Positions 49,001 to 57,760 of a stretch of DNA of 64,000 nucleotides are shown piece by piece. Within the stretch, counting starts at the first letter, position 1. Every line of letters starts with the position of its first letter. The translations under genes and the position numbers were made by a program. The notes under the pieces were generated by a model. It ran no database searches, was not told where the DNA came from, and worked only from the letters and a program-made list of their open reading frames with translations. Source of the stretch: Actinacidiphila cocklensis (GTDB taxonomy: Bacteria > Actinomycetota > Actinomycetes > Streptomycetales > Streptomycetaceae); NCBI RefSeq assembly GCF_907177275.1, contig NZ_CAJSLV010000048.1, positions 207,476 to 271,475 of the forward strand. Direction: 5' to 3'.

Positions 49001-49057
49001 CGGAAGGGGTAGGGCTCTGGGATCGACCGGAAGAGACCGCATGAAGGCGGAGGCTTG

Positions 49058-51112
49058 ATGGACCGGGCACGGCTGGCGGCGCTGCACGGCGTGGATGTGA
49101 CGTACCAACCGGCCCCGGGCCAGGAGGTCGAGGTCTCCGAGGAGACCGTGGTGGCCGTGCTGGCCGCCCTGGGCGTGGACGCGTCCACGCCGCACGCGGT
49201 GCGGGACGCGCTGGCCGCGCACGAGATGCGCACCGCCCACCGGCTGCTGGCGCCGTGCACGGTGCTGCGTGCGGGGCAGCCGCTGACCGGTCTGCCCGAG
49301 GGCACCGAGATCAGCGTCGAGACCGCGGCGGGCGAGCGCCTGGCCGCCGTGCCGCGGGAGCCCGGGCGCTACGTGCTGCGTGCGGCCGCCCCCGACGGGC
49401 GGGCCGCCAGGGGCGACCTGGTGGTGGCGCCTGCACGGGTCGCGGGGCCGCCGGGCCGGGCGTTCGGCTTCATGGCGCAGCTGTACTCCACGCTGTCCGA
49501 GCGTTCCTGGGGCATGGGCGACCTCGGTGACCTGGCGGAGCTGGCCGCCTGGTCCGGCCGCGCGCTGGGCGCCGGCTTCGTCCAGATCAACCCGCTGCAC
49601 GCGGCGGTGCCGGGCCATCCCACCGACCCGTCGCCGTACCGCCCCTCCTCGCGCCGCTTCCCCGACCCGGTCTACCTGCGGATCGAGGAGGTCCCCGAGT
49701 ACGCGTACCTGTCCAGGGACGCCCGCGAGCAGGCCGGGCGGCTGCTGGTCAAGGCCGCGGCCCTGCGGGACAACGTGCTGCTCAAGGACACGCTCATCGA
49801 CCGGGACGCGGTCTGGGAGCTGAAGGCGCAGGCGCTGGAGCTGCTGCGCCAGGTGCCGCTCAGCCCCGGCCGGCGGGCCGCCTACGCCGACTTCCTGGCC
49901 GCGCAGGGACAGGCGCTCGACGACCACGCCACCTGGTCCACGCTGGCCGAACTGCACGGCCCCGACTGGCAGAAGTGGCCGGCCGGGCTGCAGAACCCGC
50001 GCTCCGCGCAGGTGGCCAGGCTCCGCAGCCGGCACCTGGAGCGGGTCGACTTCCACTGCTGGCTGACCTGGCTGACGGACAGCCAGCTGGCCACCGCCCA
50101 GCGGGCCGCACGCGACGCCGGGATGCCGATCGGCGTGGTGCACGACCTCGCGGTCGGCGTCCACCCGGCCGGCTCCGACGCCTGGTCCATGCAGGACGTG
50201 CTGGCCAGGGGCATGTCGACGGGGGCGCCCCCGGACGCCTTCAACGCCCGCGGCCAGGACTGGGGCCTGCCGCCCTGGCGCCCCGACGCCCTCGCCGCCA
50301 CCGGGTACGCCCCGTACCGCGACCTGATCGCCCGCATGCTGCGGCATGCCGGCGGCCTGCGGATCGACCATGTGATGGGCCTGTTCCGGCTGTGGTGGGT
50401 GCCGGAGGGCCGCCCGCCCACCGAGGGCACATACGTGCGCTACGACGCCGACGCGATGCTCGGGCTGCTCGCCCTGGAGGCATACGAGGCCGGCGCCGTC
50501 GTCATCGGCGAGGACCTGGGCACCGTCGAGCCCGGGGTCAGGCAGAAGCTCGCCGACCGCGGCATCCTCGGCACCTCCGTGCTGTGGTTCGAACGCAACT
50601 ACGACGGCGCGGGGGCCGACCGCCGCCCGCTGCGCCCGGCCGCCTGGCGCGAGGCCTGCCTGGCCACCGCGACCACCCACGACCTGCCGAGCACCGCAGC
50701 CCGGCTGACCGGCGAGCACGTCGAGCTGCGGCACCGGCTGGGGCTGCTCACCCGCCCGCTGGAGCAGGAGCAGGCGGAGGACGCCGCGGAGGTCGCCGAG
50801 TGGATCGCGCTGCTCGGGCGGCTCGGGCTGCTGCCCGAGGGCGCGGCCGACGAGGAGGCCGTCGTCCGGGCCGTGCACCGCTTCCTGGCGGCCACGCCCG
50901 CCCGGATGGTCGGCGTCTGGCTGCCCGACGCCGTCGGCGACCGCCGTCCGCAGAACCTCCCGGGCACATGGGACCAGTACCCGAACTGGCGGCTTCCCGT
51001 CGCCGACCCCGACGGCAAGGCGCTCACGCTGGAACAGCTCGCCGCGTCCCGGCGGCTGCACGCCCTCACCGACGAGATCCGCCGCGCCCTGGACCCGGAC
51101 GGCGAACCCTAA
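49058..51112 (+). CDS. malQ: 4-alpha-glucanotransferase (amylomaltase)
   Basis: A 684-residue GH77 enzyme with the actinobacterial N-terminal extension (about 1-150). The GH77 core has RSWGMGDLGDLAELAAWSGR, FVQINPLHAAVPG, GVVHDLAVGVHPAGSDAWSM, RGQDWGLPPWRP, and LRIDHVMGLFRLWWVPEG, in which Asp is the nucleophile. The acid/base Glu is in GAVVIGEDLGTVEPGV, and the third acidic residue in TTHDLPSTA. It transfers maltosyl or longer glucan chains in maltodextrin metabolism. The start is the ATG at 49058 with GGAGG 5 bases upstream; the TTG at 49055 is not needed. Confidence 0.95.
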   Translation: MDRARLAALHGVDVTYQPAPGQEVEVSEETVVAVLAALGVDASTPHAVRDALAAHEMRTAHRLLAPCTVLRAGQPLTGLPEGTEISVETAAGERLAAVPREPGRYVLRAAAPDGRAARGDLVVAPARVAGPPGRAFGFMAQLYSTLSERSWGMGDLGDLAELAAWSGRALGAGFVQINPLHAAVPGHPTDPSPYRPSSRRFPDPVYLRIEEVPEYAYLSRDAREQAGRLLVKAAALRDNVLLKDTLIDRDAVWELKAQALELLRQVPLSPGRRAAYADFLAAQGQALDDHATWSTLAELHGPDWQKWPAGLQNPRSAQVARLRSRHLERVDFHCWLTWLTDSQLATAQRAARDAGMPIGVVHDLAVGVHPAGSDAWSMQDVLARGMSTGAPPDAFNARGQDWGLPPWRPDALAATGYAPYRDLIARMLRHAGGLRIDHVMGLFRLWWVPEGRPPTEGTYVRYDADAMLGLLALEAYEAGAVVIGEDLGTVEPGVRQKLADRGILGTSVLWFERNYDGAGADRRPLRPAAWREACLATATTHDLPSTAARLTGEHVELRHRLGLLTRPLEQEQAEDAAEVAEWIALLGRLGLLPEGAADEEAVVRAVHRFLAATPARMVGVWLPDAVGDRRPQNLPGTWDQYPNWRLPVADPDGKALTLEQLAASRRLHALTDEIRRALDPDGEP

Positions 51113-51160
51113 AGCACCCCCGGGCGCGCGGGTCCCCGGGGCGGTCACTACATTGGCCAC

Positions 51161-51403
51161 GTGGACAAGAAGCTCAACAAGAAGGTCATGCGCGCCGGCG
51201 TCGTCACCGCGGTGACCACCGTGATGCTGCTGGTGTCGTCCCCTGCGTTCGCGCTGACGCGCGATGACGGTGACGACCCGGGCTCGGGTCTGAGCGTCAT
51301 CCAGACCCTCGGCCTCTTCGTCGCCCTCCCCCTGGTGCTCTTCGGCGTCATCGCCGGGTGCGTGATGGCCACGGACAAGACCCGCAAGCAGCAGCAGGGC
51401 TGA
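51161..51403 (+). CDS. Small membrane protein with signal-like N-terminus
   Basis: An 80-residue protein, MDKKLNKKVMRAGVVTAVTT, then VMLLVSSPAFALTRDDGDD, then a second span LGLFVALPLVLFGVIAGCVM. The first span ends in SPAFA, a possible signal-peptidase site, so the mature protein may keep one membrane span with a short acidic outside loop. No ribosome binding site precedes the GTG at 51161, but TACATT lies 6 bases before it, so the transcript may be leaderless. I recall similar small proteins downstream of malQ in Streptomyces. Function unknown. Confidence 0.72.
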   Translation: MDKKLNKKVMRAGVVTAVTTVMLLVSSPAFALTRDDGDDPGSGLSVIQTLGLFVALPLVLFGVIAGCVMATDKTRKQQQG

Positions 51404-51682
51404 GCCCTTTGCCGCTTCCCCCCGGCCCACGGTTGCGGCCGGTGGTGGGTTGCGCGCGCGGTTCCCCGCGCCCCTGAGGTCCTGCCCTCTGCGGTGCGTT
51501 GATTGTCTGCGGCCGCGTCGTGGCTGGTCGCGCAGTTCCCCGCGCCCCTGGGTGATTGCCCCTTGCTGTGGGCTCGCATCTTCCGGTCCGTCGTGGTCGC
51601 GCGCGCGGTTCCCCGCGCTCCTGAAAAACGCCCACCCTCTGCTCAGAGGGCAAGCCGTCAGGGCCGCGAGGAGTCGCTCGCG
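51404..51682. other. Repeat-rich intergenic stretch, no gene
   Basis: Three copies of the dispersed repeat occur at about 51444-51492, 51517-51566 and 51586-51640, separated by GCCCTCTGCG and GCCCCTTG modules. A short hairpin (CCCTCTGCTCAGAGGG, 51635-51650) follows and may terminate the MarR gene. Confidence 0.6.
51444..51640 (+). repeat. Cluster of three dispersed GC-rich repeat copies
   Basis: Each copy has the core GCGCGGTTCCCCGCGCCCCTG or CGCAGTTCCCCGCGCCCCTG. The middle copy (51517-51566) matches 45282-45330 with very few changes. Confidence 0.75.
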
Positions 51683-52171
51683 TTACTGGGACGCGGCCAG
51701 GAGGCGCCGGAGAAGTCCGGCAAGGACATCCGCCTCGTCCGCGTCCAGCGCGGAAAGCGCGGCCTGTTGGACGGCGAGGCCCGCGACGAGTGCCTCGTCG
51801 ACGACGGTGATCCCCCGCTCGGTGAGCGAGACCCGCAGCCCGCGCCGGTCGTGCGGGTCGGGCGCCCGCACCAGGAGCCCGGCGCGCTCCAGCTTGTCCA
51901 GCCGCCCCGTCATCCCCCCGGTGGTGAGCATCAGCGTCGCCGACAGCTCGCGCGGCGACAGCGTGTAGGGCGATCCCGCCCGCCGCAGCGTGCCGAGCAC
52001 GTCGAACTCCCCCCGCCCGATGCCGTACCGCAGGTACTCGCTCTCCATCCGGTCCCCCATCGCCCGCGCGATGCGGTAGACGCGCCCGAAGACGGCCATG
52101 GCAAGGGTGTCGAGCTCGGGCCGCTCCACGGCCCACTGCCCGGTGACGGCATCCACAGCATCCGCTTCCAT
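51683..52171 (-). CDS. MarR family transcriptional regulator
   Basis: A 162-residue protein from the ATG at 52171 (MEADAVDAVTGQWAVERPEL). The winged helix-turn-helix lies at about 58-125: IGRGEFDVLGTLRRAGSPYT, LSPRELSATLMLTTGGMTGR, LDKLERAGLLVRAPDPHDRR and GLRVSLTERG, the MarR wing. It is divergent from an MFS gene, with a 16-bp perfect palindrome over the MFS promoter, the usual MarR-efflux arrangement. An open frame to 52252 upstream is not supported. Confidence 0.9.
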   Translation of the reverse strand: MEADAVDAVTGQWAVERPELDTLAMAVFGRVYRIARAMGDRMESEYLRYGIGRGEFDVLGTLRRAGSPYTLSPRELSATLMLTTGGMTGRLDKLERAGLLVRAPDPHDRRGLRVSLTERGITVVDEALVAGLAVQQAALSALDADEADVLAGLLRRLLAASQ

Positions 52172-52215
52172 CTCTTCAGTATCGGCCGCATACCACTCTG
52201 TCGCAAGAAACTTGC

Positions 52216-52243
52216 TTGACCGTAAGCAGCTTAGCGCTAAGCT
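52216..52243 (+). promoter_or_regulatory. MFS promoter overlapped by candidate MarR operator
   Basis: TTGACC (52216-52221) and TAAGCT (52238-52243) with a 16-base spacer form a plausible promoter for the MFS gene. The perfect 16-bp palindrome AGCTTAGCGCTAAGCT (52228-52243) overlaps the spacer and -10 element, so a bound dimer would block transcription. MarR binding is inferred. Confidence 0.6.
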
Positions 52244-52276
52244 AGTTAGCACCGACCTACTTGCGGGAGAACCGAC

Positions 52277-53608
52277 ATGCCGCCGTCACGCACACGCCCC
52301 ACCTCCCCCACCAGAGCCACCACCCGCCTCCCCGGCGAGAAGGCCATGCTCGGCGCGATGGCGGTGGACTCGGTCGGCTCCGGCATGTACGTCCCGTTCA
52401 GCCTGGTCTTCTTCCACCACATCACCGGGCTGTCCTTCGCGGTCGTGGGCGCGGTGCTCACCGCGGTCGGGCTGGTCGGCATGGCGGCGCTGCCGCTCGC
52501 GGGCGCGGCGGTGGACCGCTACGGCGCCCGGCGGGTGCAACTGCTGCTCTACGGGGTGCGCGGCGCCGGCTTCGCGCTCTACCCGTTCGCCACCGCGCTG
52601 CCCGCGTTCGCCGCCGTCGCGCTCGGCACGGCCTTCGGCGACCGCGCCTTCCCCGCCGTGCAGCAGTCCTGGATCGGCGAGGTCGCGACCGGCGCGGACC
52701 GGGACAGGCTGCAGGCCGCCGGCCGCGCGCTGCGCAACGGCGGGCTCGGCGCGGGCGCGCTGCTCGCCTCGCTGGTGGTCACCCTCGCGGGCGACCGCGG
52801 CTTCATCGCCGCGGCCTGGCTGAACGCGGCGAGCTTCGCCGTCGCCTGGCTGCTGATGCGCCGCGTGCAGGCACCCGCTCGGCCGGCGGCGCAGGCGGCA
52901 CCCAAGGCGGCGGGCGCCGGTTACCGGGTGGTCTTCGCCGACCGCCCCTTCCTCGGCCTCACCAGCGCCAACTTCCTTGTCGCACTGGGGTATTCGGCCC
53001 TGTCGGTGCTCTTCCCGCTCCTCATCGCCGGGTCGCTGCACGGCCCGCAGTCGCTGACCGGCGCCGCCTTCACGGTCAACACGGTGCTGTGCGCGGTCGG
53101 CGGGGTCCACATCGCCCGGCTGAGCCGCCGCGGCGGCGCCCGCCGCACCCGGTCGGCGGCGCTGGGCGCGGTGCTCTTCGCGTCGGCCTTCGCCGGCCTC
53201 GCCGTGCTCGCGACCGTACGGCCGCAGGCCGGCTGGGTGTCAGTGGGCCTGCTGCTCGCGCTGGTCACGCTCTACACGGTCGCCGAGACGGTGCACAATC
53301 CCGCGGCGAGTTCGCTGGCCGTCGCGGCGGCGCCCGAGGCGCTGCGCGGGCGTTACATGGCCGCCTACCAGCTGTCCTGGTCGCTGGCCTCGATCCTGGC
53401 GCCGTCGCTCTTCACCGCGCTGACCGCGGCGGGCGCGGCTCTGCCCTGGCTGCTGCTGGTGGGCACCTCGCTGGGCGCCGCGGGCCTGCTGCTCCGGCTG
53501 GAACGCGTCCTGCCCGCCGAGGCCGTCAACCTCCCGGCCCCGCGCCGCACTTGGCACAGCCCCGCCCGGCCGGCGAACCTCCCTGCGCGGACCGCCGCCC
53601 GGGGCTGA
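52277..53608 (+). CDS. MFS transporter
   Basis: A 443-residue protein with about twelve hydrophobic segments. The loop 2-3 motif is AGAAVDRYGARRVQLLLYG, an MFS signature A variant. Other segments include LGTAFGDRAFPAVQQSWIGE and AAPEALRGRYMAAYQLSWSL, as in drug-efflux MFS proteins. It is probably a proton-driven exporter of a small molecule. GCGGGAG lies 7 bases before the ATG at 52277. It is divergent from a MarR gene and is the likely target of it. Substrate unknown. Confidence 0.9.
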   Translation: MPPSRTRPTSPTRATTRLPGEKAMLGAMAVDSVGSGMYVPFSLVFFHHITGLSFAVVGAVLTAVGLVGMAALPLAGAAVDRYGARRVQLLLYGVRGAGFALYPFATALPAFAAVALGTAFGDRAFPAVQQSWIGEVATGADRDRLQAAGRALRNGGLGAGALLASLVVTLAGDRGFIAAAWLNAASFAVAWLLMRRVQAPARPAAQAAPKAAGAGYRVVFADRPFLGLTSANFLVALGYSALSVLFPLLIAGSLHGPQSLTGAAFTVNTVLCAVGGVHIARLSRRGGARRTRSAALGAVLFASAFAGLAVLATVRPQAGWVSVGLLLALVTLYTVAETVHNPAASSLAVAAAPEALRGRYMAAYQLSWSLASILAPSLFTALTAAGAALPWLLLVGTSLGAAGLLLRLERVLPAEAVNLPAPRRTWHSPARPANLPARTAARG

Positions 53609-53624
53609 CGCCCGCGCGGCCGGC

Positions 53625-54173
53625 TCACCAGACGTCGCCGTCGCGCCAGTCGCAGGTCAGCTCGCCGTCGAGGTCCAGCGCGGTCACCGGGTAGACGTAG
53701 ATCCCGTTGTCCTCGTCGGGGGTGGCGACGACGCCGTCCGGTGTCAGGGCGCTGGTGCGGCCCGCCCAGGGGCGCCAGCCGCGGGCGGCGTAGAAGCCGG
53801 TCGCCGCGTCGGCGGAGCCGAGGGCGCCCAGGTCGTAGGCGCCCTGGATGATCCGCTCGGCCACCGCCATCACCGCGGCCCCGTGGCCCTGCCCGCGCCG
53901 GTCGGCGCGCACGGCGACGGCCTCGACGTAGCCGCTGCGCAGCGCCCGGCCGCCGTGCAGCAACCGCCGCTGGACGACGGCCGCGTGGCCGATCGGCTCG
54001 TCGCCGTCGATGACCACGGTGTGCAGGCCGCCGAGGGTGTGGTCCCAGTCGGCGTCGGTGAAGGCGCCGTCGGGATGCCCGGCGAAGGCGCCGTCCAGCA
54101 GCCGGCGGATCGCGGCACGCTGATCGGGGGTCAGGTCCGCGGTGTGCACGGTTCGTACGAAGGTCTCGGCCAC
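53625..54173 (-). CDS. Probable aminoglycoside 2'-N-acetyltransferase, AAC(2')-I family
   Basis: A 182-residue GNAT protein that follows mycobacterial AAC(2')-Ic end to end by recall: VRTVHTADLTPDQRAAIRRL, GAFAG, DWDHTLGGLHTVVIDGDEP, HAAVVQRRLLHGGRALRSGY, VEAVAVRADRRGQGHGAAVM, GAYDLGALGSADAATGFYAARGW and the final LTCDWRDGDVW. The length equals AAC(2')-Ic (181). The acetyl-CoA site is VAVRADRRGQGHG. Family enzymes acetylate the 2' amine of aminoglycosides such as gentamicin and tobramycin. Chromosomal copies in actinomycetes can be intrinsic with other physiological roles, so a resistance phenotype is not assured. It is convergent with the MFS gene. Confidence 0.85.
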   Translation of the reverse strand: MAETFVRTVHTADLTPDQRAAIRRLLDGAFAGHPDGAFTDADWDHTLGGLHTVVIDGDEPIGHAAVVQRRLLHGGRALRSGYVEAVAVRADRRGQGHGAAVMAVAERIIQGAYDLGALGSADAATGFYAARGWRPWAGRTSALTPDGVVATPDEDNGIYVYPVTALDLDGELTCDWRDGDVW

Positions 54174-54243
54174 GGACCCATACTCCCGCCCTACCGCCGG
54201 TACGGGTCCCAGGCGCGGCGGCCGGGGACCCGTATCGTCGCGG

Positions 54244-56814
54244 TCAGCCCGCTGCCGCGTCCGCGGCCTGGGCGCGCAGCGCGCGGTCGACGCCCGAGCG
54301 GGCCTCGACGACCAGCCGGCGCAGTGCCGGTACCGGCTCGGCGCTCGCCAGCCACGCGTCGGCCGCGTCCAGCGTGGCCTGCGAGACCTGCAGCGTCGGG
54401 AAGAGGCCGGTGACGATCTGCTGGCCCATCTCGTTGCTGCGGTCCGCCCAGACCTGCTTGATCGCGGCGAAGTACCGCTCGCTGTAGGCGGCGAGCAGCT
54501 CGCGCTGGTCGGTCTGCACGAAGCCGCCGATGACGGCCTCCTGCATCGCGTTGGGCAGCTTGTCGGACTCGACGACCGACGCCCACACCTCGGCCTTGGC
54601 CGCCTCGGTCGGCCGGGCGGCCTTCGCCGCGGCGGCGTGCTGCTCGCCGGCCGAGGTCGGGTCGAGGGCCAGCTCCGCGTCGATCGCCTTCTCGTCGGCC
54701 CGGCCGGTCACGGCGAGCCGGTTGAGCAGCGCCCAGCGCAGGTCGGTGTCGACGGCCAGGCCCTCGTAGCCCACCGTGCCGTCGAGCAGCCCGGCCAGGA
54801 TGTCCAGCTGCTCGGGGGTGCGGGCGGTCGCGGCGAACGCCCTGGCCCACGCCAGCTGGTGGTCGCTGCCGGCCGCGGCGGCGGCCAGGTGCTCCTGGGC
54901 GGCGGCCGTCCAGCGGGCGAGCCCGGTCTCCCGCCACGCCGGGTCGGCGTACAGGTCGAGGGCCAGCTTCACCTGGCGGTGCAGGGACTGCACCACGCCG
55001 ATGTCGGTCTCCTTGCCGATGCCGTGCAGCACCAGCTCCAGGTAGTCGCGGGTGGCCAGTTCGCCGTCCCGCGTCATGTCCCAGGCCGACGCCCAGATCA
55101 GGGCGCGCGGCAGCGACTCGGTGAAGTCGCCGACGTGGCCGCGGACCACGGCCAGGGACTGCTCGTCGAGCCGCACCTTGGCGTAGGACAGGTCGTCGTC
55201 GTTGAGCAGGATCACGTCGGGGCGGCGGGTGCCCGCGGCGAGCGGCACCTCGGTCAGCTCGCCGTCCACGTCCAGCTCGATCCGCTCGGTGCGCACCAGC
55301 GCGCCGTCCCGCAGGTCGTAGAGCCCGACCGCGATCCGGTGCGGCCGCAGCACGGGCTCGCCCTTGGCGCCCGCGGGCAGCGCCGGCGCCTCCTGGCGGA
55401 CCGCGAAGGACGTCACCGCGCCCTGGGCGTCCACCGTGATCTCCGGCCGCAGCACGTTGATGCCCGCGGTCTCCAGCCACGCCTTGGACCAGGCCTTCAG
55501 GTCGCGGCCGGAGGTCTCCTCCAGCGCGCCCAGCAGGTCGGCCAGCCGGGTGTTCCCCCACGCGTGCCGCTTGAAGTACGCCTGCACGCCGGCGAAGAAC
55601 TCGTCCATCCCGACGTAGGCGACCAGCTGCTTGAGCACCGATGCGCCCTTGGCGTACGTGATCCCGTCGAAGTTGACGAGCACGTCCTCCAGGTCGTTGA
55701 TCTCCGCCATGATCGGGTGGGTCGAGGGCAGCTGGTCCTGCCGGTAGGCCCAGGTCTTCATGGTGTTGGCGAACGTCGTCCACGAGTGCGGCCAGCGCGA
55801 GCCCTCGGCGTGCGCCTGGCAGGCGATGGACGTGTAGGTGGCGAACGACTCGTTCAGCCACAGGTCGTTCCACCACTCCATGGTGACCAGGTCGCCGAAC
55901 CACATGTGCGCCAGCTCGTGCAGGATCGTCTCGGCCCGCATCTCGTACGCCGCGTCGGTCACCTTCGACCGGAAGACGTACTGGTCGCGGATCGTCACCG
56001 CGCCGGCGTTCTCCATCGCGCCCGCGTTGAACTCCGGTACGAACAGCTGGTCGTACTTGGCGAACGGGTACGCGTAGTCGAACTTCTCCTGGAACCAGTC
56101 GAAGCCCAGCCGGGTGACCTCGAAGATCGCCTCGGCGTCGAGGTGTTCGGCCAGCGACGGGCGGCAGTAGATGCCCAGCGGCACGCTGCGGCCTTCGCCC
56201 TCCCAGCTGCCGTGCACCGAGGTGTAGGGACCGGCGATCAGCGCGGTGATGTACGACGACATCCGCGGGGTCGGCTCGAACGTCCACACCCCGTCGGCGG
56301 ACGGCTCGGGCGTCGGCGAGTTGGAGATGACCGTCCAGCCCTGCGGCGCCTTGACCGTGAAGGCGAAGGTGGCCTTCAGGTCCGGCTGCTCGAAGCTGGC
56401 GAACACCCGCCGCGCGTCCGGCACCTCGAACTGCGTGTACAGATACGCCTGCTTGTCCACCGGGTCGACGAACCGGTGCAGACCCTCACCGGTGTTGGTG
56501 TAGGCGCAGTCGGCGACCACCAGCAGCTCGTTGCGCCCGCCGCGCAGCGAGTCCAGCGCGATCCGCGAGTCCGCGAAGACCTCGGCCGGGTCGAGCGCGG
56601 TCCCGTTCAGCACCACCTCGTGCACCTCGGGCGCCACCAGGTCGATGAAGCTCGCGCCGCCGTCCCCGGCCACGTCGAAGTGCACCGTCGTCCGCGACCT
56701 GAAGGTGCCCCCCTCCTGGGCGCCGCTCAGGTCCAGCTCGATCCCATAGCCGTCCACAGTCAGCAGAGCGGCCCGCTGCTGCGCCTCCTCGCGCGTGAGG
56801 TTCGTACCAGGCAC
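54244..56814 (-). CDS. pepN: Aminopeptidase N (M1 family), second copy
   Basis: An 856-residue M1 peptidase. GTG at 56814 is chosen (PGTNLTREEAQQRAALLTVD) with AAGGAG 9 bases upstream; this gives the length and start recalled for S. lividans PepN (857 residues). The exopeptidase motif is FNAGAMENAGAVTI. The zinc site is HELAHMWFGDLVTMEWWNDL with His299, His303 and Glu322 (WLNESFATY), followed by the ERAP1-like helical domain. It is a cytoplasmic broad-specificity aminopeptidase, paralogous to 37748-40375. It lies 70 bp upstream of the AAC(2')-like gene on the same strand. Confidence 0.95.
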   Translation of the reverse strand: MPGTNLTREEAQQRAALLTVDGYGIELDLSGAQEGGTFRSRTTVHFDVAGDGGASFIDLVAPEVHEVVLNGTALDPAEVFADSRIALDSLRGGRNELLVVADCAYTNTGEGLHRFVDPVDKQAYLYTQFEVPDARRVFASFEQPDLKATFAFTVKAPQGWTVISNSPTPEPSADGVWTFEPTPRMSSYITALIAGPYTSVHGSWEGEGRSVPLGIYCRPSLAEHLDAEAIFEVTRLGFDWFQEKFDYAYPFAKYDQLFVPEFNAGAMENAGAVTIRDQYVFRSKVTDAAYEMRAETILHELAHMWFGDLVTMEWWNDLWLNESFATYTSIACQAHAEGSRWPHSWTTFANTMKTWAYRQDQLPSTHPIMAEINDLEDVLVNFDGITYAKGASVLKQLVAYVGMDEFFAGVQAYFKRHAWGNTRLADLLGALEETSGRDLKAWSKAWLETAGINVLRPEITVDAQGAVTSFAVRQEAPALPAGAKGEPVLRPHRIAVGLYDLRDGALVRTERIELDVDGELTEVPLAAGTRRPDVILLNDDDLSYAKVRLDEQSLAVVRGHVGDFTESLPRALIWASAWDMTRDGELATRDYLELVLHGIGKETDIGVVQSLHRQVKLALDLYADPAWRETGLARWTAAAQEHLAAAAAGSDHQLAWARAFAATARTPEQLDILAGLLDGTVGYEGLAVDTDLRWALLNRLAVTGRADEKAIDAELALDPTSAGEQHAAAAKAARPTEAAKAEVWASVVESDKLPNAMQEAVIGGFVQTDQRELLAAYSERYFAAIKQVWADRSNEMGQQIVTGLFPTLQVSQATLDAADAWLASAEPVPALRRLVVEARSGVDRALRAQAADAAAG

Positions 56815-56908
56815 GGTGGCCCACTCCTTCTCGTCAGGTGAGACGCCCATCCTCGCATGTCACCCTCGGGCGCCGGGGAAAGCCCGGGCATCGGGGCGCA
56901 CGCCGTCG

Positions 56909-56945
56909 CGGGGTGTCCCGGCCGGCCTGCGGGCGGGGCACCCCG
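56909..56945 (-). terminator. Terminator hairpin downstream of HNH gene
   Basis: Arms CGGGGTGTCCCG (56909-56920) and CGGGGCACCCCG (56934-56945) pair at 11 of 12 positions (the other G-T), with a 13-base loop. A second, perfect 10-bp hairpin (GGCCCGGATC at 56957-56966, GATCCGGGCC at 56985-56994) straddles the HNH stop codon just upstream. Confidence 0.6.
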
Positions 56946-56966
56946 GGACGCACGAAGGCCCGGATC

Positions 56967-57503
56967 TCAGGCCGATATGCCGTCGATCCGGGCCAGGGCG
57001 TCATCCGCGCCGAAGGGTTGCAGGTATGGCAGCCAGCGCGGGTCCCGATGACCGGTCCCGATGATCCGCCAGGCCAGTCCCGAGGGCGGGGCCGGTTGGT
57101 GCCGCAGCCGCCAGCCGAGCTCGGCGACGTGGCGGTCGGCCTTGACGTGGTTGCAGCGTCTGCAGGCCGCTACCACGTTCTCCCAGGCGTGCTGGCCGCC
57201 CCGGCTGCGCGGGATGACATGGTCGACGCTGGTGGCCGCGGCACCGCAGTAGGCGCACCTGCCGCCGTCCCGGGCGAAGAGCGCCCTTCGGGTCAGCGGA
57301 ACGGTGCCGCGAAAAGGGACGCGGACGAATTTGGTGAGCTTCACGACACTGGGCGCGGGCAGCGCCTGTGACTCGCTGTGCAGATAGGCGCCGGATTCCT
57401 CTAGGCATACGGCCTTGTTATTGAGTACGAGGACGAGCGCGCGGCGGAGCGGTACGACGCCGAGCGGCTCGTACGACGCGTTCAGGACCAGGACATGCGG
57501 CAC
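56967..57503 (-). CDS. HNH endonuclease
   Basis: A 178-residue protein beginning MPHVLVLNASYEPLGVVPLR. GTG at 57503 is chosen because AAAGGAGG lies 5 bases upstream. The HNH motif is in GRCAYCGAAATSVDHVIPRSRG, then NVVAACRRCNHVKADR, with paired CxxC cysteines that hold zinc. The actinobacterial family (LNASYEPL) is widespread and chromosomal, with unknown target; it is not part of a visible restriction or homing system here. It is divergent from the MscS gene. Confidence 0.9.
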   Translation of the reverse strand: MPHVLVLNASYEPLGVVPLRRALVLVLNNKAVCLEESGAYLHSESQALPAPSVVKLTKFVRVPFRGTVPLTRRALFARDGGRCAYCGAAATSVDHVIPRSRGGQHAWENVVAACRRCNHVKADRHVAELGWRLRHQPAPPSGLAWRIIGTGHRDPRWLPYLQPFGADDALARIDGISA

Positions 57504-57760
57504 GGATGCCTCCTTTAACGCCGGCGGCGCGTGGCTCGCGCCGGGACGATCTGTCTCAGTCTCTCCGGAAGGCGGGGCGCCGCGCCACCATGCCCGGGTA
57601 ACGGACCGAGAGTGTTTTGGGCCACACGGCTGCTCCTCCCCCAGGCGCCCCTTCCCTTTTCTCCCCCGCCTGACGGCGTTCCGCTCCTCGAACGGGGCAA
57701 CGGAACAGCATCGGTCCTTCGTTACTGTGGAGGCTTCGTACACTCCGGAGGTTTCCGCCC

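Noticed and set aside
48895-49305. N-terminal extension of the ABC ATPase to 49305
   Set aside because: It would overlap the malQ start, and ABC ATPases of this class begin close to the ATG at 48894.
48905-51430. 841-codon minus-strand frame opposite malQ
   Set aside because: Shadow; malQ has all GH77 motifs in the plus frame.
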